From positions 82,996-146,995 of the forward strand of contig JAFLEH010000017.1 of assembly GCA_017301995.1 (NCBI GenBank): a DNA stretch of 64,000 nt, in the 5' to 3' direction. The stretch comes from Verrucomicrobiota bacterium (GTDB lineage Bacteria > Verrucomicrobiota > Verrucomicrobiia > Verrucomicrobiales > Akkermansiaceae). Positions 16,890 through 24,273 of the stretch are shown here, in pieces; position 1 is the first letter of the stretch; every line of letters starts with the position of its first letter. Below the pieces are notes generated by a model. It did no database searches. It saw only the letters and a program-made list of their open reading frames with translations, and had not been told where the DNA came from. The translations under genes and the position numbers were made by a program.

Positions 16890-17515
16890 GCCGGATCGGG
16901 GGAACGCTCTTTGGTGGTGACGATGATGGCGCCGTAAATGATGTGGAACCCGCCGAAGGCGATCGCCATGAGTTGGGAGGGGGTCACCCGGTTGATGAGG
17001 TAGCAGGTGAGCTGGTTGACGCGGGTGATCTCGGCGAGGCTGTAGAGGCCGAAGATCACGAAAATCCAGCCGAGCCAGACCATCGAGCGGGGTGCGAACT
17101 CGCGGATCGCGAGGAGGGCGATGCCGTAGTGGAGGATCCAGATGGCGGCTGCGGCGTAAGTGTTCGCGGAGTCGCCGGAACGGACGAACAACAGGCCGAG
17201 AAACCCACCCGCGATGATCGACGGAGCCGCTCCCCGCAGGGCGGTGCGGAGGCCCACGCTCCAGAACGAGCGGCCGTGGGCGGCACTGGCGCGGATGATT
17301 TGGAAGAGGTTGAAAACCACCACCAGGGCCAGTCCGGCGAGCCAGCAATTCGCCCATGCCCAGCCGGTTTTGTTGTCGGAAAACCATGCCGCCGCCAATG
17401 CCGCCGCGCCTCCAATGAGGGCGGTTTCCCCGGACAAGGCCCTGAAGATCGTGGCCCGCTCCATGGTCATCCGGATCATTTTGAGTTGCTCAACCGCCTC
17501 GTCGCGCGTGGTCAT
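16886..17515 (-). CDS. Multi-pass membrane protein paired with regulator
   Basis: A 209-residue protein with a charged N-terminus (MTTRDEAVEQLKMIRMTMER) followed by about six hydrophobic segments, for example ETALIGGAAALAAAWF, WLAGLALVVVFNLFQII, AAPSIIAGGFLGLLFV, MVWLGWIFVIFGLYSLAEI and MAIAFGGFHIIYGAIIV. It overlaps the winged-helix regulator gene by four bases and begins eight bases after a palindrome. Pairs of a small winged-helix regulator and a multi-pass membrane protein of about 200 residues are common, often sensing membrane or envelope state. A specific function cannot be assigned. Confidence 0.7.
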   Translation of the reverse strand: MTTRDEAVEQLKMIRMTMERATIFRALSGETALIGGAAALAAAWFSDNKTGWAWANCWLAGLALVVVFNLFQIIRASAAHGRSFWSVGLRTALRGAAPSIIAGGFLGLLFVRSGDSANTYAAAAIWILHYGIALLAIREFAPRSMVWLGWIFVIFGLYSLAEITRVNQLTCYLINRVTPSQLMAIAFGGFHIIYGAIIVTTKERSPDPA

Positions 17516-17523
17516 GCGTTTGT

Positions 17524-17538
17524 CTTTGCCAGACAAAG
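17524..17538. promoter_or_regulatory. Operator-like palindrome, site 3
   Basis: CTTTG-N5-CAAAG, eight bases upstream of the ATG of the membrane-protein gene that leads the regulator operon. Same arms as sites 1 and 2, consistent with autoregulation of the operon. Confidence 0.55.
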
Positions 17539-17572
17539 CCGCCAACGACAAGAAAAATCTCATGAGGACGAT

Positions 17573-18445
17573 ATGCGCCTTGCGCGGCGACCGGAGCGGC
17601 CGGATGCTGCGGCGGTGAGCTTGCAGGTGGTGGTGAATTTCCGAGTCGTCGGAGAGTGCGAGGACTGGCTGGTCGTGGACAAGCCGGCCCCGCTGATCGT
17701 TCACCCGGCGAACCGCAAGCCGGAGCCGACGTTGTTAGGCGGGGTCGAGTGGCTGTTGGCCTACGAGATGGAAAACGGCGCGTGTCCCGCGGTGGTGAAC
17801 CGCCTGGATCGCGAAACGAGCGGCCTGGTGGTGATCGCCAAGCATACCAGGGCGGCGCGGGATCTGGGCGGCATTTTCACCCGGCGGGAGGTGGAAAAGG
17901 AATACCTGGCGATCGTCAACGGCTGGCCGGAGCAGGACGCATGGGAGTGTGCGGCGCCGATCTTGCGGGCCGGGGAGTTGGGACCGTCGTCGATTTGGGT
18001 CCGGCAGATGGTCCATCCGTTGGGCAAGGACTGCGTGACTCGGTTCGGGGTGGTCGAGCGCTTTGCGAGGACGGAAGGCAGATTCGCTGTGGTTAGGTGT
18101 CGCCCGGAATCCGGCAGAATGCACCAGATCCGCGTGCATTTGGCTCATGGCGGCCATCCCATCGTGGGCGACAAAATCTATTCGGGAAACGGTGACGAAT
18201 ACGTCGAGTGGATGGCGACCGGTTGGACTGGCGAGCTTGCCCGACGGCTTTGGCTACCACGGCACGCCCTGCACGCCTCGGTGCTGGCGTTCCAATGGAA
18301 CGGTGTGAAACACGAGTGGACGGTTGGTTTGCCCACCGACTTGGCGGCGTTTGTGGCGGGTGAGGCGGTTGGCAGCCACCCGGAGGCGATGCTTTGGAAC
18401 CGCCACACCGGATTGGCTCCTCTTGCCGGAGGAACCGGCGGGTGA
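17573..18445 (+). CDS. RluA-family RNA pseudouridine synthase
   Basis: Converts uridine to pseudouridine in rRNA or tRNA. The 290-residue protein has the RluA-family core: WLVVDKPAPLIVHPANRKP, then the catalytic-aspartate motif VVNRLDRETSGLVVIAK (family HRLDxxTSG; the leading His is Asn here, Asp retained), and RPESGRMHQIRVHLAHGGHP with GDKIY. No S4 RNA-binding domain precedes the catalytic part. The exact target site cannot be predicted from sequence, so no gene symbol is given. The ATG at MRLARRPERPDAA is the first plausible start; a GTG a few codons later (VSLQVVVNF) is possible. The gene is divergent from the regulator operon. Confidence 0.85.
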   Translation: MRLARRPERPDAAAVSLQVVVNFRVVGECEDWLVVDKPAPLIVHPANRKPEPTLLGGVEWLLAYEMENGACPAVVNRLDRETSGLVVIAKHTRAARDLGGIFTRREVEKEYLAIVNGWPEQDAWECAAPILRAGELGPSSIWVRQMVHPLGKDCVTRFGVVERFARTEGRFAVVRCRPESGRMHQIRVHLAHGGHPIVGDKIYSGNGDEYVEWMATGWTGELARRLWLPRHALHASVLAFQWNGVKHEWTVGLPTDLAAFVAGEAVGSHPEAMLWNRHTGLAPLAGGTGG

Positions 18446-18503
18446 TCCGATAATCGTGACATGCGGCTTGCGTTTCGGGCGGGATGGGGTAGGAATTCCG
18501 CCG

Positions 18504-19169
18504 ATGAAACGTCGCTCCGCCATTCTTTCGCTACTGTTGTTTCCGTTTGTCGCCTGCTGCCAGGAAACCAAGGATCAGCCCGAAAAGCCCGCCGCACCCG
18601 CAACAACCACCACGGAATCCAAGCCCGCCGCCGGGAAAAAGGTCCGGTTCAAGACCAACAAGGGTGACATCGTGGTCGAACTCAACGCCGAGAAAGCGCC
18701 GGTCACCGTGGAGAATTTCCTCAAATACGTGAACAAAAAGCACTACGACGGCACCGTTTTCCACCGGGTGATCGCGGACTTCATGATCCAGGGCGGCGGT
18801 TTCGCCGTGGAAGGTGGCAAGCTGGTTGAGAAATCCACCGGCAAGGGCATCGTCAACGAGGGCCGCAACGGCTTGAAAAACGACCGCGGAACCATCGCGA
18901 TGGCCCGCACGGCGGATCCCAACAGTGCCACCGCCCAGTTTTTCATCAACGTGAAGGACAATCCGGGGCTGAATTTCCCGAACAATGGCGGCTACGCGGT
19001 GTTCGGCAAGGTGGTTTCCGGCATGGAGGTGGTGGACGCGATCAAGGGCGTGGCCACCGGTGAGAAGGCTCTCACCATGCTTCACCCGCAGACCGGCGAG
19101 CGTCTCACCATGCCCAACGGCGATGTGCCGGTGGAAAACGTGGTGATCCTGTCCGCCTCCGCCGAATAA
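18504..19169 (+). CDS. Cyclophilin-type peptidyl-prolyl isomerase, lipoprotein
   Basis: A 221-residue extracytoplasmic cyclophilin. The signal sequence (AILSLLLFPFVAC) ends in a lipobox with Cys at about residue 18, then a Pro/Ala/Thr linker. The isomerase domain begins VRFKTNKGDIVVELNAEKAP and shows the active-site arginine in FHRVIADFMIQGGGF, the substrate-binding GTIAMARTADPNSATAQFF, and FGKVVSGMEVVDAI near the end. It likely assists folding of envelope proteins. plsY begins 20 bp after the stop, so these genes may be co-transcribed. Confidence 0.9.
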   Translation: MKRRSAILSLLLFPFVACCQETKDQPEKPAAPATTTTESKPAAGKKVRFKTNKGDIVVELNAEKAPVTVENFLKYVNKKHYDGTVFHRVIADFMIQGGGFAVEGGKLVEKSTGKGIVNEGRNGLKNDRGTIAMARTADPNSATAQFFINVKDNPGLNFPNNGGYAVFGKVVSGMEVVDAIKGVATGEKALTMLHPQTGERLTMPNGDVPVENVVILSASAE

Positions 19170-19189
19170 TCCCTCGCCCCCAAGCGCCG

Positions 19190-19894
19190 ATGATGCTCTG
19201 GCTCTGCCCGTTGCTGGCTTTCCTGTTGGGCTCGATTCCGTTCGGGCTGTTGATTTCCAAAGCGCGCGGCGTGGACATCCGCCAGCATGGTTCCGGCAAC
19301 ATCGGCGCCACCAACGTGCTGCGGGTGTTAGGTAAAAAATACGGCATCGCCTGCCTGACGCTGGATATCCTCAAGGGATTCGTGCCCACGTTGCTCGCGA
19401 TCAACCTGATCCGCTTCACCGGACAGCCAGTCGGAATGGGGGTCGGCGCGCTGATGGCCCATGCCTATCAGTTTCCCGCCGGGGAGCAGTTCACCGCGCA
19501 ACTCCTGCAGGTGGTTTCCGGGCTCTGCGCCATTCTCGGGCACAATTATTCCCCGTGGGTCGGCTTCAAGGGCGGGAAGGGGATCGCCACCTCGGCGGGG
19601 GTTGTTATCGCGCTGATGCCTGCCGCCATTGTGCTCCTCGTCGCCATCTGGCTGGTGGTTTTTCTAACTACGAGATATGTTTCGGTGGCCAGCATCATCG
19701 CGGTGGTGGCTCTGCCGGCGCTCACCCTCTACGGCTCCTGGCACCACGGACGGCTTCAGGACGGCACGTGGAACAAGCCGCTGTTCGGACTTTCCCTCGC
19801 CATCGCCGTGATGGGCGTGTGGAAGCACCGCGCCAACATCCGACGTTTGATGGCGGGAACCGAAAACCGGTTCGAGCGCAAACGCAAAGCCTAA
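19190..19894 (+). CDS. plsY: Acyl-phosphate glycerol-3-phosphate acyltransferase
   Basis: Integral-membrane enzyme making lysophosphatidic acid from acyl phosphate and glycerol-3-phosphate. The 234-residue protein contains the three family motifs: GSIPFGLLISKARGVDIRQHG with GSGNIGATNVLRVLGKK, then LDILKGFVPTLLA, and GHNYSPWVGFKGGKGIATSAG. Five or so hydrophobic spans are visible. The next gene, gpsA, makes its substrate glycerol-3-phosphate and follows after about 43 bp, so the pair forms a phospholipid-precursor module. Confidence 0.95.
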   Translation: MMLWLCPLLAFLLGSIPFGLLISKARGVDIRQHGSGNIGATNVLRVLGKKYGIACLTLDILKGFVPTLLAINLIRFTGQPVGMGVGALMAHAYQFPAGEQFTAQLLQVVSGLCAILGHNYSPWVGFKGGKGIATSAGVVIALMPAAIVLLVAIWLVVFLTTRYVSVASIIAVVALPALTLYGSWHHGRLQDGTWNKPLFGLSLAIAVMGVWKHRANIRRLMAGTENRFERKRKA

Positions 19895-19937
19895 CCAACC
19901 ACCGGACCGGCCGGCTTTCCAACCGATTTTCCTTCCC

Positions 19938-20945
19938 ATGAAAGTACCCTTCACTTCCGCCGCCATTATCGGCGCAGGCTCACTCGGCACCGCCCTGGCG
20001 AAGCTGCTGGCGCCGAAACTCGAATCCATCCTGCTCGTCTCCATCGAGGAAGACGTGGTGGCCGGCATCAACCGCGAACACCGCAACCCGAAATACCTCC
20101 GCGACGTCGCGCTTCCCGAGCACATCCGCGCCACCTCCGACCACCGCGAGGCGGTCGGCTTTCCGCTGATCCTAGTGGCGGTTCCCTCGTCCGCCGTGCG
20201 CGCCGAGGCCGGAAAACTCGCCGCCGCAGGATTGCCTCCGGAAACGCCATTGCTTTCCTGCGCCAAAGGCATCGAACGCGACACGGGCGAGCGGCTCAGC
20301 CAGATTCTAACCGACGTGTTGCCCGCCAATCCGGTCGGCGTCCTAACCGGCCCCAACCACGCCGAGGAGATCGCGCTCGACATGGTGACCTGCGCGGTGG
20401 TGGCCTCGCGCGACGCCGATCTCGCTCAGGCGCTGCAGGATCTTTTCACGCTCCCCCATTTCCGGGTTTACACCAGCGACGACGTGCCCGGCGTGGAACT
20501 CGGCGGCGCGGTGAAAAACGTCTATGCGATCGCCGCGGGCATGGCCCACGGTCTCGGATTGGGCGATAACGCGGTTGCCGCGCTGGTCACCCGCGCCCTG
20601 GCGGAAATGACCCGACTGGGAGTCGCACTCGGCGGTCGCCCGGAAACCTTCGCCGGTCTATCCGGGGTGGGGGACCTCATCGTCACCTGTTTCTCGGAGC
20701 ACTCCCGCAACCATCGCGTCGGCCACGCCATCGGCACCGGCAAGACGCTGGAGGAAGCCGTCGCCTCGCTCGGAATGGTCGCGGAAGGAGTTCCCAACGC
20801 CCTATCCATCCACGACGCCGCCCGCAAACTCGGCGTCCGCACCCCGATCATTGACGGAGTCCACGCGATTCTCTATCAGGACAAGCCGGCCGCGGTCGCG
20901 ATGCGCGAACTGCTCGACCGCGACCCGCGTCCGGAAGTGAGTTAG
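19938..20945 (+). CDS. gpsA: NAD(P)-dependent glycerol-3-phosphate dehydrogenase
   Basis: Reduces dihydroxyacetone phosphate to sn-glycerol-3-phosphate for phospholipid synthesis in the cytosol. The 335-residue product has the Rossmann loop AAIIGAGSLGTALAKLLA at the N-terminus, the GPNHAEEIALD segment, and the catalytic lysine in LGGAVKNVYAIAAGMAHGLG around residue 190. LSGVGDLIVTCFSEHSRN follows. It stands directly downstream of plsY. A REP-like hairpin in the same orientation begins 21 bp after its stop codon. Confidence 0.95.
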   Translation: MKVPFTSAAIIGAGSLGTALAKLLAPKLESILLVSIEEDVVAGINREHRNPKYLRDVALPEHIRATSDHREAVGFPLILVAVPSSAVRAEAGKLAAAGLPPETPLLSCAKGIERDTGERLSQILTDVLPANPVGVLTGPNHAEEIALDMVTCAVVASRDADLAQALQDLFTLPHFRVYTSDDVPGVELGGAVKNVYAIAAGMAHGLGLGDNAVAALVTRALAEMTRLGVALGGRPETFAGLSGVGDLIVTCFSEHSRNHRVGHAIGTGKTLEEAVASLGMVAEGVPNALSIHDAARKLGVRTPIIDGVHAILYQDKPAAVAMRELLDRDPRPEVS

Positions 20946-21231
20946 TTCGTCCGCAGCTTCCGCGCGTAGCCGCGCTCGTGAGAGCGTGGTTTCCCAGGTG
21001 CGCCCAGCCAAAAAATTTCACCGCCAAGACGCGAAGTTCGCCCAGAAGAACGAAGATCGGAAATGGTGGATCGTGGATGAAGGGCGCAGACATCGCGGCG
21101 CAACCGCTCCCGCCTGATAGTCGCACGCCGGACGAGATTATCCTTGTCAGATCAATGGGTTCCGGCCAGCCTCATTGCCGGGGAGCCGTGCTGATATCAG
21201 TTCCCGACATGCTACGGAAAAATTTTGTTGT
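20946..21231. other. Intergenic region with a degenerate composite repeat
   Basis: Holds a REP-like hairpin (listed separately) followed to about 21095 by a diverged partial copy of the composite repeat found at 54393 and 55242. Shared words in the same order are CCCAGGTGC, a run of CGCCAAG-type heptamers (TTCACCGCCAAG then ACGCGAAG) and GGATCGTGGATGAAG. The second REP of that composite is missing here. No gene is supported; the promoter for the following lipoprotein gene should lie at the end. Confidence 0.7.
20966..20989 (+). repeat. REP-like hairpin, subfamily A
   Basis: GTAG followed by arms CCGCGCTC and GAGCGTGG around a GTGA loop: an 8-bp stem with one G-T pair. The GTAG-plus-stem layout matches REP sequences processed by RAYT (Y1) transposases in other bacteria. 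It lies 21 bp downstream of gpsA in the sense orientation. Confidence 0.85.
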
Positions 21232-22041
21232 ATGAAAAAAGCGCTCGCTCGCATCGCCGCAAGTGGATTTGCCTTCCTCCTAGTTGCTTGTGAAAAGCAG
21301 CAAACTGACGAGCGGATCTATTTTGTCTCCGGTTCGACGGGTGGCAAGGTTGACATTTTCGTCAACGGCAATCCGACCAACGGAGGCAAAGCCCTTACAC
21401 TTTTTCTTGCTGATGGGAAGAACACCATAGAACTCAAGGGTGATGTTCCGGAGAACGGATACGACTTGCGCGTGCTCCGAGGGCTCAGCATCTTCGATGC
21501 GGAGGCCCAGATGATCGCCGAGAAGCGCCAGGAAGCCTCCGGGAAAACTGATAATGGGACTATAGAGTTTGACGCGGCGATCAGCGGGCGATGGGCTTGG
21601 GAGAGCGCGGACGTGCTTGGGACTCTTTCCAGTGAGGATCAGGCGGCAATCTATACAATCTATGACAACATTTGTGCCGAGATGAAGAGCGACGGCTTCG
21701 AACCGACGGCTCTACTTGGTCGGGGTGACGTTGTTCTTTGGAGCGGGTCCCAAGAACATGCCTCGAACTTTCAGCGGCAGTTGAAGGAGATTGGGACGAA
21801 GATCCCGCCCAGGTCCGAATTGGTATTCCAGAGCACGACGCATGATAAACTGCGGTTGCTTGCCGGCAGGCAGATTGTTATGCTGACTTGTGATCAGGGG
21901 AAACTCGTCTATCTCGGGCCTCCCCAAGGAACCGATCCACCTGAATCGGGGGAGATTAAGTGGACGTTTTTCTACGGATTCTCTGAGATGTTCTTCATCA
22001 GGGTTGATGGCTCCTGGAAGCTGCTGGTGCCGAATCTTTAA
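21232..22041 (+). CDS. Lipoprotein of unknown function in accessory patch
   Basis: A 269-residue predicted lipoprotein starting MKKALARIAASGFAFLLVAC, with lipobox LVAC and Cys at residue 20. The mature protein has no motif I recognise. It contains a segment DKLRLLAGRQIVMLTCDQGK and a closing WTFFYGFSEMFFIRVDGSWK, the latter reminiscent of small secreted beta-rich proteins. Codon use is visibly less GC-rich in third positions than in gpsA, suggesting later acquisition. It sits between a REP-containing repeat and the double-CXXCG gene, with about 130 bp between the two genes, so a shared transcript is possible but not shown. Confidence 0.65.
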   Translation: MKKALARIAASGFAFLLVACEKQQTDERIYFVSGSTGGKVDIFVNGNPTNGGKALTLFLADGKNTIELKGDVPENGYDLRVLRGLSIFDAEAQMIAEKRQEASGKTDNGTIEFDAAISGRWAWESADVLGTLSSEDQAAIYTIYDNICAEMKSDGFEPTALLGRGDVVLWSGSQEHASNFQRQLKEIGTKIPPRSELVFQSTTHDKLRLLAGRQIVMLTCDQGKLVYLGPPQGTDPPESGEIKWTFFYGFSEMFFIRVDGSWKLLVPNL

Positions 22042-22173
22042 TCACCCGGCACGATGTCTCTCCCAACGACTACCCTGCCTCCAGTTCCAACCACCCTGGC
22101 CGCCACAAGCCCAACCCACAATCGAGGCCTCGTCCCCGGTTAGGCATACGAGGAATCAAGTATCGAGCAAATA

Positions 22174-22881
22174 ATGAAACTCTGGCGCATCAGGAAGCCC
22201 GACTATCGCACGGACCGGGAGGAGCGTGCCAACAACGGTTCAATCAAGTTTCCGTTCGGGCTTCCCGGTGTGGAGTGTTGCGGAACGTGGGGCGGATGTG
22301 ATCTGTTGGACCTGCAGTGTCCGATCGAGCTTCGGAAGATGCGCGCACTGACCGAGCGCCGACCCGTCATACCGGATGAGCTTGAGGAAATCCGGTCCAC
22401 GCTTCGGCGGTATCCCGGGTTCGCAAACCTTGGCATCATGGACCTGACGCCAGGGATGCGTTTTATGCCTCCGCGGTTTTCGCCTCCCAGGATTGTTGAC
22501 AACGATTTCCTGTGGCCTGCCTCGGAGGCGCCTGTGGTATCGCCGAGAGTCGCTGCACTCCTCGGCCGGTCGTGCCCCGGCTCATTTGTGGGGATTCCCA
22601 TGCCTGAATGTAGCGATTGGATTCTACTGATTATCAAGAGGCGCACTTTGCCGCCGATTGAGCGTCGATCTGACCGGATCTGCTCAAGGTGCGGACGTCC
22701 CAACAAAGTCTCGGCGCCGACGAAACTTGCCATTTTTGAGGATATGATTCCAGAGGGAGAGATGTTCCTGTTGGATACGACTTTGCATATTCTGATTACC
22801 GACCGCCTCAAGCAGCAGCTCGATGAGGCTGGAGTGCGCAACATTGCCTTCGATCCGATCATGGCCCATGCCAAGCCCTGA
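22174..22881 (+). CDS. Double-CXXCG motif protein (SitI3-like family)
   Basis: A 235-residue protein whose pattern fits the Myxococcus paralogous double-CXXCG family (TIGR02264), which includes the SitI3 immunity protein. The family segment GLPGVxCxxCGxTWG appears as GLPGVECCGTWGG, so the first CXXCG has lost two residues (CCG). The second motif is intact as CSRCG about residue 169. A middle part rich in Pro/Arg (LTPGMRFMPPRFSPPR) and the C-terminal LDTTLHILITDRLKQQLDEA also match the family layout. Family knowledge suggests immunity or unknown function; no partner toxin is visible beside it. Codon use is less GC-biased than in core neighbours. Confidence 0.7.
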   Translation: MKLWRIRKPDYRTDREERANNGSIKFPFGLPGVECCGTWGGCDLLDLQCPIELRKMRALTERRPVIPDELEEIRSTLRRYPGFANLGIMDLTPGMRFMPPRFSPPRIVDNDFLWPASEAPVVSPRVAALLGRSCPGSFVGIPMPECSDWILLIIKRRTLPPIERRSDRICSRCGRPNKVSAPTKLAIFEDMIPEGEMFLLDTTLHILITDRLKQQLDEAGVRNIAFDPIMAHAKP

Positions 22882-23164
22882 CAGCCAAGCCCAACAAGTC
22901 GGCGTATGACACCGCATTGCTCACCGTAAGGCCGGCCGCCAATCGGAATCGCCGATCACGGATTGTGGGCGAGGCTGCGCCGTCCTAGAGCGTACCGATT
23001 GGAGGTATGTTTTGGTCGGCGCTGGCTTCGGACACGACGGGATGGCGCATCTGAACTGGAATCCCCGCGAAGCATGACTTTAAAGCCAAGCGCGCCTTTG
23101 GCCATGCGGGCAACAAGCGGTTAGGCATCTTGTTTGGATGCACGTGCCCGCGTGTCCGACCGGG

Positions 23165-23188
23165 CCACCTTCTCACGAAGGCGGCTAC
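23165..23188 (-). repeat. REP-like hairpin, subfamily B
   Basis: On the minus strand: GTAG, arm CCGCCTTC, loop GTGA, arm GAAGGTGG. Stem length, G-T position and loop equal subfamily A, but three interior base pairs are exchanged on both arms, so pairing is kept. It lies downstream of the ThuA gene in the sense orientation. Confidence 0.85.
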
Positions 23189-23228
23189 ATTCCCGCCCCG
23201 AAACCCGCAGTGGCCAACAAGAAGCAGG

Positions 23229-23258
23229 CGTGCTCCGCGGCGACGAGCGCGGAGCACG
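23229..23258 (-). terminator. Strong hairpin after the ThuA gene
   Basis: Perfect 11-bp stem (arms CGTGCTCCGCG and CGCGGAGCACG) with an 8-base loop, 7 bp beyond the stop of the minus-strand ThuA gene. The downstream side on that strand is moderately T-rich (CTGCTTCTTGTT). Confidence 0.75.
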
Positions 23259-23265
23259 GCTGGGG

Positions 23266-24213
23266 TTACTTGGTCACCTCGGCTTTCAGGTCGCCGAGCG
23301 CCCACTGGATGCCGGCCAGGTAGTGGCCGAGGACCTTCGGGTTCCAATACATCTCGTGGTTGTGGCCGATGGAGCAATAGAACACGCGGCCCTTTTCGAA
23401 ATTCCGTGCCCAGGCCACGCCGAAGTCGCCGTCCTTGCGCTTGATTCCGGGGAGCGTCATGTTGGTTTTCTCGGTATCAAGGCGCAGCAGCATGTGAACC
23501 GCCTTGGAGTCGTAGGGATCGCGTAGTTGATAGATCTCCTCCTTGAACTCGAGATTTTTGCCTTCCATCATCGCAACCAGCGGATGTTTTTCCTGTCCGG
23601 GTTCCACCTTGATGCTCACCTGCGTGCCGGCGGTCCAAGGATGTCCGTCGAAGCAACCGTTGATCATTTTGCCGTATTCCGGCCACTCGTAGAAGGTGTC
23701 GGTTGCGGCGTGGATGCCAACGAAGCCCCTGCCGCTTTTGACGAACGCCATCAGGTTGGCCTTCAGACGGGCATCCTTGGCCTTGGCGGCGGTTTGTTGC
23801 TCGGGCGTGAGCTTCGCGAGTTCATCCTTGCGGGGCATGAACACCTCGTTGGTGGTGCTCAGGAAGCAAACCGCATCGAACTTTGCCAGCTTGTCGGTCT
23901 CGAAGTTGGCGAGGTCGTCGCTGATCACCGTTTCAAAGGCGCCGGTGCGCTTGCCCATCTCGGTTAGGGCGACCTTGCCGGTGGCGATCGACGCGTGGCG
24001 GAAGCCGTTGGTGACGGAGAAAACCAGCACCTTGCGGGTTTTCTCCGGTTTCGCGTACGGTTTTGCCGGGATCGCGGCGGTGATTTTCTCCAGAGCGCCG
24101 GACGGGGGTTGCTCGCCAGCGGGGTTTTGCGCCACGACAAACCATGCCGCGGCGCCCACGAACAATGCGGGGTAAATGGCCTTCACAAGCGCAAGGTATG
24201 GAAACCGGACCAC
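23266..24213 (-). CDS. ThuA-like domain protein, membrane-anchored or secreted
   Basis: A protein of up to 315 residues with a hydrophobic N-terminal segment (AIYPALFVGAAAWFVVAQN). The ThuA (trehalose-utilisation) domain follows: KVLVFSVTNGFRHASI at its start, the glutamine-amidotransferase-like core GRGFVGIHAATDTFYEWPEY, then GCFDGHPWTAGTQVSIKVE and GHNHEMYWNPKVLGHYL near the C-terminus. In Planctomycetes and Verrucomicrobia such domains accompany carbohydrate catabolism, but the biochemical reaction is not established. The frame begins at a GTG; another GTG nine codons later (VKAIYPALF) is equally plausible. A hairpin terminator and a REP-like element follow the gene. Confidence 0.82.
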   Translation of the reverse strand: MVRFPYLALVKAIYPALFVGAAAWFVVAQNPAGEQPPSGALEKITAAIPAKPYAKPEKTRKVLVFSVTNGFRHASIATGKVALTEMGKRTGAFETVISDDLANFETDKLAKFDAVCFLSTTNEVFMPRKDELAKLTPEQQTAAKAKDARLKANLMAFVKSGRGFVGIHAATDTFYEWPEYGKMINGCFDGHPWTAGTQVSIKVEPGQEKHPLVAMMEGKNLEFKEEIYQLRDPYDSKAVHMLLRLDTEKTNMTLPGIKRKDGDFGVAWARNFEKGRVFYCSIGHNHEMYWNPKVLGHYLAGIQWALGDLKAEVTK

Positions 24214-24273
24214 CTATGGCAACCCCAAAAATCGGGAAGCGGCGGCAGGCAGGGTGCGCCGCTTTCCGGGATA

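Larger units (their letters stand above)
22882..23265. other. Intergenic region, REP-like hairpin and terminator only
   Basis: A 384-bp gap between convergent genes. It contains one minus-orientation REP-like hairpin and a long terminator stem (both listed). The short frames here are encoded by the repeat itself and I support no gene. Confidence 0.6.

Noticed and set aside
16874..17572. N-terminal extension of the pseudouridine synthase by 233 codons
   Set aside because: The extension is antisense to the membrane-protein gene and has no domain; the RluA core starts after 17573.
22684..22917. Minus-strand 77-residue frame in the accessory patch
   Set aside because: It overlaps the double-CXXCG gene end and shows no initiation signal or recognisable motif.
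23130..23526. Small proteins containing GHLLTKAAT
   Set aside because: The peptide is the translation of the REP-like hairpin; the frames overlap a terminator and the antisense of the ThuA gene.
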